The notes: generated by a model not told the origin, from the sequence alone. DNA of 64,000 nucleotides from Cohnella nanjingensis (GCF_014212125.1 NZ_JACJVP010000041.1:143766-207765); one strand, 5' to 3'; numbered from the stretch's first letter, positions 52,698 through 62,440 are shown. Numbers and translations: made by a program.

Positions 52698-53339
52698 TTA
52701 GAAGCTACGAGCAACTTCTCGCGCTTTCTGAACTGCCTTTTCTTTGATCGCTGACGCTTGGCTGGGATCTGCGGCCATGCCTTCAACGAAGACGCCCTCA
52801 AAGCTAGGGACCTCAAAAAACGTCATAATGGCATTCAGGTGGCGATGCCCCATTTCAAAGTCCGCAAGAGCTGAGCCAGGTGATAATACGCTTCCGCTTG
52901 CCTGAATGTGAACCGCCTTTTTATCTCGCAGCAAGCCAACCCGGCCTTTACCCGGCACATACTTAAACGTTTTTCCTGCAACGCAAATAGAGTCGATGTA
53001 TGCTTTCATAACGGGCGGAAAGGAATAATTCCATATCGGGTTTACAAATATATACTTATCTGCGGCGACGAATTGATCAACAAGTTCGCCTAGACGTCCT
53101 ATTTTCGCTTTTTCTGCGCCAGTTAACGTGTCAAAAACAGCGCCTGCCCCAAGCTTGCCCCAACCGCTAAAAACATCGGCGTCAAGCTCTGGAATATCCA
53201 TTTGGTATAGATCAAGATGTACAACTTCATCATTCGGATTTGCGGACAGATAGGCCTGTACGAATTCTTTTCCTATTGCCAGGCTATACGATGTCTCAAG
53301 ATCATTAGGATTTGCTGAGATATATAAAACGGTTGCCAT
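52698..53339 (-). CDS. azoR: FMN-dependent NADH azoreductase
   Basis: A 213-residue flavodoxin-fold quinone/azo reductase. The start ATVLYISANPNDLETSYSLA, the FMN-binding FVNPIWNYSFPPVMKAYID and the following VHIQASGSVL are typical of the AzoR family. It uses NADH and FMN to reduce azo bonds and quinones in the cytoplasm. The ATG at 53339 has GGTGGG upstream; five further codons in the longer frame are ignored. It is alone, with a terminator. The gap 53340-53578 contains its AT-rich promoter but no further gene. Confidence 0.9.
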   Translation of the reverse strand: MATVLYISANPNDLETSYSLAIGKEFVQAYLSANPNDEVVHLDLYQMDIPELDADVFSGWGKLGAGAVFDTLTGAEKAKIGRLGELVDQFVAADKYIFVNPIWNYSFPPVMKAYIDSICVAGKTFKYVPGKGRVGLLRDKKAVHIQASGSVLSPGSALADFEMGHRHLNAIMTFFEVPSFEGVFVEGMAADPSQASAIKEKAVQKAREVARSF

Positions 53340-53578
53340 AATCAAATTACCCACCTTTATTTGATTTGAGAAACATAGTTAAGAAAAGCAAAAGCGTAAA
53401 TCGAATCAAAACACCTCCCACTCCTTATCTAATTGAGACTAACTCAACAAAGAGCATTTCCGAATCATTATTTAACTTATTGGTTATTTAACCTTAATGT
53501 TAAATATATGGCGGTTTTTATCTATTGTCAAGTAGAAACACCCTGAAAGATGGAAGCATAAGACTCGGACAACACAAG

Positions 53579-53613
53579 CAAGCCCCCGATCTCGATTGAG
53601 ATGGGGGGCTTTG
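53579..53613 (+). terminator. Orphan terminator, copy of the one at 39719
   Basis: AAGCCCCC-GATCTC-GATT-GAGAT-GGGGGGCTTTG. The flank TGGAAGCATAAG seen before the 39719 terminator also lies about 20 bases upstream here. No plus-strand gene ends before it, so it appears to be a duplicated gene end or dispersed element. 53614-53822 has no gene and should hold the PhoX promoter. Confidence 0.7.
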
Positions 53614-53822
53614 TCTGGCGAATCAGTAACGTTCGCGCTTCTGCTCTAGGGGCGACGTAACAAATTAAGGAGGGCGATTCCTTCAAGATCCTTATCGCTG
53701 TTGGGAGGTGCGACAACGATTTCTTTCTATGAAAAGTTTCTAACCTACCTATTAACGCAACGATAACACTAGGATGTTACGATTTCGGAGTCGTTAATTC
53801 CATCAAAATAGGAGGGTGTTTG

Positions 53823-56006
53823 ATGAAACGCAATAGGATCCAAAGAATGAGGAGAATCCGCAGGATGCTCGTCCCGGCGTTTGCCATGGCTCTCGTGTTT
53901 CCGGCCGTGCTGCCGGCACAGGCGGCTCCGATTCGGGCAACGGTCAAGTCCATTGAATTCGAGGGCATGGCCGCGCCTGCCAGCGTAAAGGAGATGGCCG
54001 ACCAATATTCGACCGCTTCCCTCAAAGTGACTTATAGCGATGGTTCCGTAAAGACTTTCCCGCTGTCCTATAACAGACTGTTCAAAACGACGGACTCGAT
54101 CGGAGGCACGGTCGCCGGCGTAGCGATCGACCATAAGGGCGCTCCGATTATCGACAACAGCGTTCCCGCGAATCCGACGCCTTACGTATCCGACTCGCCG
54201 GACTCCAACTCGCTGTTCCAGGTACCGGGCATGGCGCCGTCGGCTTTGGGCGGCAATGCCCTGTCGCTGGTCACCCATTATGAATACATCACTTTTGATA
54301 ACGCGAATCAATCGGCCTATGGTCTGATTCCGGCCAGCATGAGTCTAACGACGCTGGACCAGAACAAACAGACCGGCGAACTAAAGCCGACCGAGTTGAA
54401 TAAAATCGATTTCTCCGGCGTAAACGGTCTGTGGATTCCCTGCAACGGCTCTCTGTCCCCTTGGAACACCCATCTCGGCAGCGAGGAATACGATCCGGAC
54501 GCCCGCGCTTACGAGGCCGATCCGAAAGCTACGTTCATCTCGCCGTTCGTACAGGCGTACTACCAGGATAAGACGAAGACGGGAAATCCGTACGATTACG
54601 GCTATATCGTCGAAGTAAAGGCAAATGCCGATAAGTCGACGCAGGTCGCGAAGCACTACAGCATGGGGCGCTTTTCCCATGAGCTGACGAAGATCGCGCC
54701 CGACGGCAAAACGGCCCTGTTCGGCGACGACGGCGGCAATACGATGCTGTTCCTGTATGTAGCGGATAAGGCGCAGGACCTGTCGTCCGGCACGCTCTAT
54801 GCAGCGAAATGGGTGCAGAAGTCGGCCGCGAACGGCGGCAGCGCCGACCTTCAATGGATCAAGCTCGGGCACGGAACGGACGCCGAATTGAAGGTGCTCG
54901 TCGATAAGGGGCTCCGATTCAGCGATATTTTCGAAACCTCGGACAAGGCTGCCGAAGGCTTCACGGCCATCAAGACGTACCCGTCCGGCAAGATTGAATA
55001 TCTGAAGGTGAAACCCGGCATGGAGAAGGCTGCAGCATTCCTTGAAAGCCGCCGCTACGGCGCGATGCTCGGCGCCACCTCGGAATTCAACAAAATGGAA
55101 GGCGTCACGATCAACGAGAAGGACCGCAAGGCATATGTCGCGATGTCCTATGTAGAAAAGGCGATGGAGAAAGACGCAAAGGGCGCCGATCCGGCCGACG
55201 ATATTCAAGTGGACAAAATTTCCTCGGGCGTGACGTATGAGCTCGACCTTGCCGGCGGCGCCAAAGACCGCGATGGCAGTGCGATCGACAGCGCTTATGT
55301 CCCGACGTTCATGAGCGGCCTTGTCGTCGGCGAGGATCTGGCGAAAGCGGACGCGTTGGGCAATAAAGCCGCCGTCGACAAAGTCGCCAATCCCGACAAT
55401 CTCTCCTACTCCGAATCGCTGCGTACGCTGTTTATCGGCGAGGATAGCGGCATGCACGTCAACAATTATCTGTGGGCGTACAACGTAGACACGCATAAGC
55501 TGTCTAGAATTATGTCCGTGCCGGCAGGAGCCGAAGCGACGGGGCTGCAATTCGTCGAAGATCTGAACGGCTTCAGCTACATCATGAGCAACTTCCAGCA
55601 TCCGGGAGACGAGCTGCTGCTCCCGGATCCGCTGAAAATCGAAGTGCTGGCGGAAATCAACAAATCGTTCGAGAACCGCAAAGCCGGCGGCGTAGGATAC
55701 ATTTCCGGCCTGCCGAGCATGAAGCAGATTGTGGAAGCGGCTCCGGTGATTGGGGACGACAACCCAACCGACAAGTCGCTAGTCGATCTTCGCGCGAAGG
55801 CCGCTGCGGCCGGAGCTAAGCTCGAGTGGCACGGCAAAAACAAAGACATCGTGGTCACGTTGGGCAAACATTCGCTGACGACGCGGGTCGACTCGTCTAC
55901 GGCGACGATCGACGGGAAGAAGGTCAACTTGCCGGCGGCGACACAGTTCAGCAAAGGAAAAACCTATTTCTCCGCTGCGATCTGGGACCAGTTTATCAAG
56001 CTTTAA
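53823..56006 (+). CDS. PhoX-like (DUF839) secreted phosphatase
   Basis: A 727-residue secreted protein. The Arg-rich N terminus (MKRNRIQRMRRIRRM) and hydrophobic core ending LPAQAAP form a signal peptide, possibly Tat-like though without a clear twin-Arg consensus. The middle shows PhoX motifs: IPCNGSLSPWNTHLGSEEYD, YSMGRFSHELTKIAPDGK and GDDGGNTMLFLYVADKA. PhoX is a Ca/Fe-dependent alkaline phosphatase. The C-terminal 90 residues (LEWHGKNKDIVVTLGKHSL, then INLPAATQFSKGKTYFSA-like end) resemble a copper amine oxidase-like N-terminal domain, common as an add-on in Paenibacillaceae. GGAGGG precedes the ATG at 53823. A terminator follows. Confidence 0.85.
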   Translation: MKRNRIQRMRRIRRMLVPAFAMALVFPAVLPAQAAPIRATVKSIEFEGMAAPASVKEMADQYSTASLKVTYSDGSVKTFPLSYNRLFKTTDSIGGTVAGVAIDHKGAPIIDNSVPANPTPYVSDSPDSNSLFQVPGMAPSALGGNALSLVTHYEYITFDNANQSAYGLIPASMSLTTLDQNKQTGELKPTELNKIDFSGVNGLWIPCNGSLSPWNTHLGSEEYDPDARAYEADPKATFISPFVQAYYQDKTKTGNPYDYGYIVEVKANADKSTQVAKHYSMGRFSHELTKIAPDGKTALFGDDGGNTMLFLYVADKAQDLSSGTLYAAKWVQKSAANGGSADLQWIKLGHGTDAELKVLVDKGLRFSDIFETSDKAAEGFTAIKTYPSGKIEYLKVKPGMEKAAAFLESRRYGAMLGATSEFNKMEGVTINEKDRKAYVAMSYVEKAMEKDAKGADPADDIQVDKISSGVTYELDLAGGAKDRDGSAIDSAYVPTFMSGLVVGEDLAKADALGNKAAVDKVANPDNLSYSESLRTLFIGEDSGMHVNNYLWAYNVDTHKLSRIMSVPAGAEATGLQFVEDLNGFSYIMSNFQHPGDELLLPDPLKIEVLAEINKSFENRKAGGVGYISGLPSMKQIVEAAPVIGDDNPTDKSLVDLRAKAAAAGAKLEWHGKNKDIVVTLGKHSLTTRVDSSTATIDGKKVNLPAATQFSKGKTYFSAAIWDQFIKL

Positions 56007-56078
56007 TACGCGATTCAGAAAACCGCTCCGTTACTTGAACTGGTCAAGTCTTTGTAGACAGACGGAATAAAACCGCTA

Positions 56079-56118
56079 AGCGCACTCCTCCCTAAATGGG
56101 ATGGGTGCGCTATTTTTT
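56079..56118 (+). terminator. Terminator of the PhoX-like gene
   Basis: AGCGCAC...GTGCGCT with an inner TCC-TCCC/GGGA-TGG stem, followed on plus by ATTTTTTAA. It lies about 75 bases past the PhoX stop. The remainder of 56119-56288 looks like AraC promoter region. Confidence 0.85.
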
Positions 56119-56288
56119 AATTTCGACTGTGGCCTCTCGTAATTGTGAAAATGGGCGTGAGCAAACACAGCCTCATTGCGTTCGCGGGCCGGGTCGGCCA
56201 AAACGATTTTTGCGAAAAGGCTAGCCTTTCGCGGCTTGCGTTCACTATAATAAGAACGATTTCGTTTCCTTCCCGGAGGGATTGACGC

Positions 56289-57080
56289 ATGGTCGATCAA
56301 TTTCAAATACGCAGCTTCATCGGCATGAGAAGCGACGACTGGGCGGATGTCGGCTTTCACCGTCATGCGACGCTGGAAATCAGCCTGCTGATGGAAGGGC
56401 GCGGCATCTTCGAATGGCGCGAACGGAAAATCGCCCTCCAGGCGGGCAATGTCGTCATCGTTCCGGCCCGGATGGACCACCGGTTCGAAGGAGCGGGCCA
56501 TAACCGCTACGGCGTGCTGCATCTGGAGCATATTCCGCCGGCGATCGGGAAGCTGCTGCAACGGCTGGCGAAGGCGGATCGTCCGGCCGTCTTCGCGCTC
56601 TCCCGCCTCGACAAGGACCGTTTCGAGCGGCTGTTCCGCGAATGGCTGCGCCTCCAGGCTTCGCCGCTCAAGGAGAAGCTGCGGGCGCATCTGTCTTGGG
56701 CGGAGGTGCTCATCCTGTTTTTGCTTGAGCATATGCAGACCGATCAGCAGGCGTTGACGATTACGAAGGCGGCCGACTATATCCGCGAAAATTTGCAGCA
56801 CGGCGTTCAAATGTCGGATCTTGCCGTCCTGACCGGCTTCAGCGAAACCGGATTCCGCCGTCTGTTCGAGCATATGTACCATATGAGCCCGAAACGGTAT
56901 CAGCAGCAATGCCGCATGTCGGAGGCGAAATGGCTGCTCAGCTCCTCGGAGAAGGAAATCGCCGAAATTGCCGGACAGCTCGGCTTCTCCCGGCTGCACT
57001 CGTTCTCCCAATGGTTCAAGCGGGCCGAAGGCGTATCCCCGACCGAATGGCGCAAGTTGCAGCAGGTCCATTTCGGCTGA
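56289..57080 (+). CDS. AraC family transcriptional regulator
   Basis: A 263-residue regulator with an N-terminal cupin (FHRHATLEISLLMEGRGIFE, then LQAGNVVIVPARMDHRFEG) and a C-terminal AraC-type DNA-binding domain (MSDLAVLTGFSETGFRRLFE and IAEIAGQLGFSRLHSFSQWF). The ATG has GGAGGG upstream. It lies about 150 bases before the Gfo/Idh and epimerase genes on the same strand, so it most likely activates them in response to a sugar. It is not closely like the AraC protein at 3253. Confidence 0.9.
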   Translation: MVDQFQIRSFIGMRSDDWADVGFHRHATLEISLLMEGRGIFEWRERKIALQAGNVVIVPARMDHRFEGAGHNRYGVLHLEHIPPAIGKLLQRLAKADRPAVFALSRLDKDRFERLFREWLRLQASPLKEKLRAHLSWAEVLILFLLEHMQTDQQALTITKAADYIRENLQHGVQMSDLAVLTGFSETGFRRLFEHMYHMSPKRYQQQCRMSEAKWLLSSSEKEIAEIAGQLGFSRLHSFSQWFKRAEGVSPTEWRKLQQVHFG

Positions 57081-57232
57081 TGCTCGTCCCCTATTGCCGC
57101 CGATCGGGCGGTTTTGTGTAAATTGCTGCGCTGTTTCGGTAACGACTTTCCTGTCCGAATGCATTACCTTGGAATTATCCGAGCAGCGGCGCTGCCCTGC
57201 AATATACGGATGTACCGGGAGGAATGTCGAAC

Positions 57233-58228
57233 ATGACGGTCAATATCGGCTTTATCGGAGTCGGCGGAATGGCGGAGGCCCATATCGGGAAGCTGCTGCA
57301 AATTGATCATGCCCACATCGCCGCCGTACATGACATCAATCGGGAAAGATGCGCCGAAATGGCGGACAAGTACGGCGCGGCGGCTTACGACAGCGCGGAA
57401 AGGCTGATCGCGTCGGGGACCATAGACGCCCTGTTCGTCTGCACGCCGCCGTTCGCCCGCGGCGATATCGAGGAGCAGGCGGCGCGCAAAGGCGTCCACT
57501 TGCTGGTCGAGAAGCCGGTCGGCCTCGACATGAACGAAGTGCGGCGCAAGGAACGGGCCATCCGCGACGGCGGCATTATTAATACTTCCGGCTACTGTCT
57601 CCGCTACATGGATATCGTGTTCAAAGCGAAATCGTACCTGGCCGACAAGCAGATCGATCTGGTCATGTCGTACCGCTTCGGCGGCATGCCGGACGTTCGC
57701 TGGTGGCGCATGATGGAAATGTCGGGCGGGCAGCTGGTCGAGCAATCGACGCATCAGCTTGACCTGATCCGCTATTTGGCCGGCGAATTCAAGGACGTTC
57801 AAGCCATTCACGAGCAGCGTTCGCTGCGCAAGATCGACCCGGAGGCGACGGCCTACGACGTCGGCACCGTCTCGTTCACGCTCCGCTCGGGCGCGATCGG
57901 CAATATTACGAGCACTTGCCTTGCCAACTACGTCGGCCGCGGCGGAATCGAGTTTTTCGGCAGCGACTTCTACTTGTCGATCGACGGGGCGGATCTGCGC
58001 ATCGTCGACGACGGCCAAGATATGACGATCAAGTCGTCCACCGACTTTTACCTGGAGCAGGACAAGGCGTTCGTGGAGGCCGTGCGGACCGGCCGGCAGG
58101 AGCTGCTGCTGGGCGATTACGCCGAAGCGGCCAGGACGCTGGCCGTTACGCTGGCCGCGAACGAATCGGCGGCTTCGCGGCAACCGGTCGCCCTGCCCGA
58201 TGATGAGGAGGAGGGCGCAGCATGCTGA
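57233..58228 (+). CDS. Gfo/Idh/MocA family oxidoreductase
   Basis: A 331-residue NAD(P)-dependent dehydrogenase. It starts TVNIGFIGVGGMAEAHIGKL, a Rossmann nucleotide loop, and has LLVEKPVGLDM with the family Lys. The C-terminal domain has WWRMMEMSGGQLVEQSTHQL, with the catalytic-type His. Starts at 57224 and 57233 are both ATG; the second has GGAGG at better spacing. The following epimerase gene overlaps its stop. The module repeats the arrangement seen at 1.3-3.2 kb, with a different order of regulators. Likely substrates are inositol-like or hexose derivatives. Confidence 0.9.
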   Translation: MTVNIGFIGVGGMAEAHIGKLLQIDHAHIAAVHDINRERCAEMADKYGAAAYDSAERLIASGTIDALFVCTPPFARGDIEEQAARKGVHLLVEKPVGLDMNEVRRKERAIRDGGIINTSGYCLRYMDIVFKAKSYLADKQIDLVMSYRFGGMPDVRWWRMMEMSGGQLVEQSTHQLDLIRYLAGEFKDVQAIHEQRSLRKIDPEATAYDVGTVSFTLRSGAIGNITSTCLANYVGRGGIEFFGSDFYLSIDGADLRIVDDGQDMTIKSSTDFYLEQDKAFVEAVRTGRQELLLGDYAEAARTLAVTLAANESAASRQPVALPDDEEEGAAC

Positions 58229-59052
58229 AGTCGATCAACCAGTGGTGCTTCCCCGCCGATACCCCGCTTGAGCGGGTAGTCTCCGCGTCCGCCGACGCCG
58301 GCTTCGAGGCGATCGAGCTGAATCTGTACGAGCCCGGCGGTATCGGGCTGACGATGGATATGTCGGCGGCCGAAGCCGAAGCGGTCGGCCGGCTCGTCAG
58401 CGGCGGCGGACTGCGGCTGCGCAGCCTGTCGACCGGACTGCTCTGGCAGCATTCGCTGTCGTCGCCGCATCCGGAAGTGCGCGAGCAAGGCCGCCGCGTC
58501 GTCGTTCGCCAGCTGGAGCTGGCCGAGCTGCTCGGGGCGGATACGGTGCTTGTCGTACCCGGGACGGTCAATGCGGAGACATCGTACGATCAATGCTACG
58601 AACGAAGCCAGGCGGAGCTGCGGCTGCTCGTGGCCGAAGCCGAGAAGCGGAAGGTGCGCATCGGCGTCGAGAACGTCTGGAACAAATTTCTGCTGTCGCC
58701 GCTCGAGGCGGCCCGCTACGTCGACGAGCTCGATTCCGCATACGCGGGCGTTTATTTCGACGTCGGCAACGTCCTGCTGTACGGGTACCCCGAGCAATGG
58801 ATCCGGATTCTCGGCCGGCGCATCGCCAAAATTCACGTGAAAGATTTCAAAACCGCCGTCGGCAACGGCGGCGGCTTCGTCCCGCTGCTCGCCGGCGACG
58901 TCAACTGGGCAGCCGTCCGGCAGGCGCTGCGGGAAATCGGCTACGACGACACGCTGACCGCGGAAATAAGCCCGTACGCGGCCGATCCGCTGCAGGCGGC
59001 TTACGATACGGCGCATCAGCTCGGCATCATTATCGGCGGGACGAACGGATAG
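58222..59052 (+). CDS. Sugar phosphate isomerase/epimerase, TIM barrel
   Basis: A 276-residue xylose isomerase-like TIM barrel. Visible ligand positions are GFEAIELNLYEPG, RIGVENVWNKFLLS, VYFDVGNVLLYGYP, KIHVKDFKTA and TLTAEISPYAAD, placing the usual Glu, Asp, His and Glu. The ATG overlaps the oxidoreductase stop, with GGAGGAGG upstream, so expression is coupled. It should act on the same sugar as its partner dehydrogenase. Relatives include L-ribulose-phosphate 3-epimerases and hydroxypyruvate isomerases; the substrate is undetermined. Confidence 0.9.
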   Translation: MLKSINQWCFPADTPLERVVSASADAGFEAIELNLYEPGGIGLTMDMSAAEAEAVGRLVSGGGLRLRSLSTGLLWQHSLSSPHPEVREQGRRVVVRQLELAELLGADTVLVVPGTVNAETSYDQCYERSQAELRLLVAEAEKRKVRIGVENVWNKFLLSPLEAARYVDELDSAYAGVYFDVGNVLLYGYPEQWIRILGRRIAKIHVKDFKTAVGNGGGFVPLLAGDVNWAAVRQALREIGYDDTLTAEISPYAADPLQAAYDTAHQLGIIIGGTNG

Positions 59053-59116
59053 CCGCCGTCCTTGCCGAAGTTGCGGCCGGCGACGCGCGCGGCGGAGTTT
59101 AGCGGCCGGCAACGAG

Positions 59117-59155
59117 AAGGACCGATTGGCGGAATTCGCGCCGATCGGTCCTTTC
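59117..59155 (+). terminator. Terminator of the oxidoreductase/epimerase operon
   Basis: AAGGACCGAT and ATCGGTCCTT flank an inner GGCG/CGCC stem with a GAATT loop, then TTCG. It lies 64 bases past the stop and about 30 before the convergent GNAT gene's stop. Confidence 0.85.
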
Positions 59156-59186
59156 GTTACACGTAGATGGGCTGATTCGCAGGATT

Positions 59187-59687
59187 TCAAAGGAAAGCAC
59201 TTCTGTTTGATTCCGGGCTTCGAAACACGCTAATGAAGTAGTCCTCTTCGGGAAAATCGCCAACATACTCCAATCCGTTATGGCTATAAAATGATTTCAG
59301 CTTATCATTCCCCGCCCAGCAATCCAAGTAAAGAATGCTTCCTTTATTTTTCGCAAAAGAACAAGCAAATGCGATCATCTTTGCCCCGAATCCATTGCCC
59401 TGAAGCTCAGGAAGAATGGCCATTTTAGATAAGTACTTACTACCAGGCTCTATAGGCAATTGGCTTAAAGAATCAATATCACTTATAAAAAATGTTCCAC
59501 CTACCACTTGATCTACTTCTAAAACGAAACAATGGTTAAAGGTAATCTCATTCTTAATCATTTCAGATTCCCAGGGGTAAGACCATTGATTGATCCCCTT
59601 GGAAATTAAGTCAGCCGTTGCCTCATTAAGCACCTTCATAACCTGGTCCACATCGTGAAACTTTGCCTGCCTTACCCCGATTTTCAT
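59187..59687 (-). CDS. GNAT family N-acetyltransferase
   Basis: A 166-residue acetyltransferase. The acetyl-CoA loop is KMAILPELQGNGFGAKMIAF, followed by LDCWAGNDKLKSFYSHNGLE, typical of the fold's last strands. The ATG at 59687 follows GGGAGGA; the longer open frame overlaps the rhamnosidase gene and is not used. It starts just after the rhamnosidase stop on the same strand. The amine substrate is unknown. It is AT-richer than the operon to its left. Confidence 0.85.
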   Translation of the reverse strand: MKIGVRQAKFHDVDQVMKVLNEATADLISKGINQWSYPWESEMIKNEITFNHCFVLEVDQVVGGTFFISDIDSLSQLPIEPGSKYLSKMAILPELQGNGFGAKMIAFACSFAKNKGSILYLDCWAGNDKLKSFYSHNGLEYVGDFPEEDYFISVFRSPESNRSAFL

Positions 59688-59688
59688 C

Positions 59689-62415
59689 TTATTCGATTCC
59701 TCCCGCGATTCTAAATCGATAGCTGCCAGAGCCGATTCGAAGCAAATGATGATTCCCTTCCCGGCGCAAAAATTCAATCTCTTTCATTTGATCCAGTCGC
59801 TGCCCGCCCTCCAAAATGCGATCGATATCCGTAACGGGTACATGAACGACAGCCGTCGTATTGACCGGGATCGTCACATCGAGCCGCAAGATTCCATCCT
59901 CCTGCCGCTCCCAATACACTTCGACTCTCCCTTGAACAAGATCATGCCGAGCCTTAACCCACTGCAAGCCGTCTACCATTTGCGGGGCTATCGCAAGGTG
60001 TTGGAAGTTCGTTTCCTCATAGTTGATTCGGATGCCGGCCAAGCTCGAATAGAACCATTCTTCCGGGTGCCCGAACATAAAATGATTTTGCGAAAGCCCT
60101 GCCGTCGGGCCGTCCCAAAGCTCCGTCAACGTCGTCGCTCCATGCAAGATTTGATATCCATAGCTAGGATGATCCGTTTTATTTAGCAAAGTAGAAATGA
60201 CTCCCGACTGCCCCTCTGCGGCTAATGCCTTGAACATGAACCGCAAACCGACTTCCCCTCCGGAAGGGCTGTTTCCTCTCTCCCGTATATCCGAAACGAT
60301 GTTCTCAAGGACTTTCATCCGCAACGAATCAGGCACCAAGCCCAGCGCAAGCGGCATCGCGTTAGAGGTTTGGCTGCCCCTAGCATATTGACCCGATTCC
60401 TCATTCAGAAATTCGGCGTTAAAAGCTTCCTTCACGCTCAAAGCAAGCTCCGCAAACCAATGAGCGTCTTCAAGATTCCCCACAACCTCGGCTATTTTCT
60501 GCATAATGACGGCAACATAATAATAGGTTGCCGATGCCGTGACGGCAATCGGAGTGTGCAACGGAAAACCGTCCGATCCGACGTCGCACCAATCTCCCAA
60601 TCCGTGACTCAGCAAATAACCGTCGGAAAGCCCTGTCAAGTAATCGATGTATTTTTTCATGCCGTCATAATGATTTTCGAGCACCTCCTTGTCCCCGTAC
60701 CAATGATAAGCATACCAAGCGGCGATGATATACGCGCTCCCCCACTCGGGAGAATCGCGGAAACCTTCCTCGAACACCGTATACTCAGGTGCGATGTCGG
60801 GAATAAGCCCGTTATCCAGTTGCGCTTCCCCCATATCCCCCACAATTTTGCGATAGAGGTTAGACACATCGTAGTTATACATGATGGATGGCCCCATCAG
60901 ATGCGTTTGCTCCAGCCAACCCAATTTCTCGCGGTGCGGACAGTCGGTGAATACGCTTTTCATGTTGCTCAGAATCGCCCAGTTAATATTGTCGTGAATA
61001 CGATTAAATAGAGGATTAGAACAAGAGAATTCGCCGACTTTCCTCACGTCCGGATAAATCATTTGCCCTTCGATCTGCTTCAACACCGGCTCTTGCCAAG
61101 CCGAAACCGTATTTGCACCCTCAGGAACCGCGCCTTCCACTTGGATGTAACGAAAGCCGGAATAGGAAAATCGCGGACGCCAGACTTCATCGCCTTCCCC
61201 TTTTAACGTATAAGAGAAGTAGCTTGGACTTTTCGTCCATTTCTGATTCACCTTCCCCTCGTCATCCAGCAGTTCACCATAGGTAAACCTCACCTGCGAT
61301 CCGGAAGCTCCTTTGACAACGATACGTATCCAACCCGAGAAATTCTGCCCAAAGTCATAAACATAGATTCTCGAAGAGATCCTATTCACCTGGACAGGCT
61401 GAAAAGTTCTCATCACCTTCATCGGCGGAATCAATTGCGCTTGAAGCTTGCCTCCAGGCCCGGCAACCAACTCCGCATTGTGCCACCTGCCGTCCTCCAC
61501 GAACTCGGCTTTATCCCAGCCGGCTTGCTCGAGATTCGCATCGTAGTCTTCGCCGCCATAGATGCAAGAGAATGTAATCGGTCCGCGACGAATACGCCAA
61601 TTGTCCCCGGTAACGACCCGCTCCGTCGTGCCATCGCCATATGCTACGTCCAGTTGCATCATCAGCTTCGGATCGCCAAAGCTTCCGATAAATTTGGCGT
61701 AACGCCCTCCGGTTACGTTAAAAAAACCGTTGCCCAGCATGACGCCAACCGCGTTGTCGCCCTTTCGCAGATGCTCCGTCACATCGATCACCGAATACAG
61801 GCACGTATGGTCATAATCCGTCCAGCCGGGCTCGAGCACCCGGTCGCCGACCTTTTGACCGTTCAGGCGAAGCTCATAATGCCCAAGTCCGCATATAGAA
61901 GCTTTAGCCTTAACCACCTCTTTGTCCAAGCGAAAAACAGACCTGAAAATCGGCAGCGGAGTTCCCATACCGTCTGCCGCGGCTCCGTCTTTCGTTTGTT
62001 CTGCCGCCCAACGGCGTTTGTCCTTTTCCGTAACGCCGATCCATCGTGCCGTCCAATCCTCCGATTGCAGATAGGCCATTTCCCATGTCCCATTTCCGCT
62101 GTAATCCGTGGGACGATCGTCGGCATCCCATGCTCTCGCTTTCCAGTAATAACGCTTCCCGGATCGAAGCGGCAATCCTGCATAAACGATGTTCCGATTG
62201 CAGGCGGAGACGACTTTCCCGCTATCCCATACATCGGCTTGGCCGCTGCCAAGCTTTTCCTCGCTGGAAGCGACTAAGATTTGATAGGCAGATTGATTCT
62301 GCATGCGCTGTCTAGACTCGAATCCCCAACTGAACCGGGGATCAGGTCGATCAATCCCAATGGGATGAGCAAAGTATTCGACTTGCAGATCGGTAACTTG
62401 AAATTCGGCTGCCAT
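59689..62415 (-). CDS. GH78 alpha-L-rhamnosidase
   Basis: A 908-residue glycoside hydrolase with no signal peptide, so cytoplasmic. An N-terminal beta-sandwich (VTDLQVEYFAHPIGIDRPDP) and domains with GYxDYDHTCLYSVIDVTEHL-type strands lead into the catalytic (alpha/alpha)6 barrel. Catalytic-region motifs of GH78 are present: FTDCPHREKLGWLEQTHLMG, DSPEWGSAYIIAAW and GATTLTELWDGPT. It should release L-rhamnose from plant or wall polysaccharides taken up by the cell. Next to a GH20-like gene, it suggests use of a rhamnose-bearing glycan. The gene is 25 bases after its neighbour. Confidence 0.9.
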   Translation of the reverse strand: MAAEFQVTDLQVEYFAHPIGIDRPDPRFSWGFESRQRMQNQSAYQILVASSEEKLGSGQADVWDSGKVVSACNRNIVYAGLPLRSGKRYYWKARAWDADDRPTDYSGNGTWEMAYLQSEDWTARWIGVTEKDKRRWAAEQTKDGAAADGMGTPLPIFRSVFRLDKEVVKAKASICGLGHYELRLNGQKVGDRVLEPGWTDYDHTCLYSVIDVTEHLRKGDNAVGVMLGNGFFNVTGGRYAKFIGSFGDPKLMMQLDVAYGDGTTERVVTGDNWRIRRGPITFSCIYGGEDYDANLEQAGWDKAEFVEDGRWHNAELVAGPGGKLQAQLIPPMKVMRTFQPVQVNRISSRIYVYDFGQNFSGWIRIVVKGASGSQVRFTYGELLDDEGKVNQKWTKSPSYFSYTLKGEGDEVWRPRFSYSGFRYIQVEGAVPEGANTVSAWQEPVLKQIEGQMIYPDVRKVGEFSCSNPLFNRIHDNINWAILSNMKSVFTDCPHREKLGWLEQTHLMGPSIMYNYDVSNLYRKIVGDMGEAQLDNGLIPDIAPEYTVFEEGFRDSPEWGSAYIIAAWYAYHWYGDKEVLENHYDGMKKYIDYLTGLSDGYLLSHGLGDWCDVGSDGFPLHTPIAVTASATYYYVAVIMQKIAEVVGNLEDAHWFAELALSVKEAFNAEFLNEESGQYARGSQTSNAMPLALGLVPDSLRMKVLENIVSDIRERGNSPSGGEVGLRFMFKALAAEGQSGVISTLLNKTDHPSYGYQILHGATTLTELWDGPTAGLSQNHFMFGHPEEWFYSSLAGIRINYEETNFQHLAIAPQMVDGLQWVKARHDLVQGRVEVYWERQEDGILRLDVTIPVNTTAVVHVPVTDIDRILEGGQRLDQMKEIEFLRREGNHHLLRIGSGSYRFRIAGGIE

Positions 62416-62440
62416 ATCCCTTCCAACATCCCTTCAAAAG

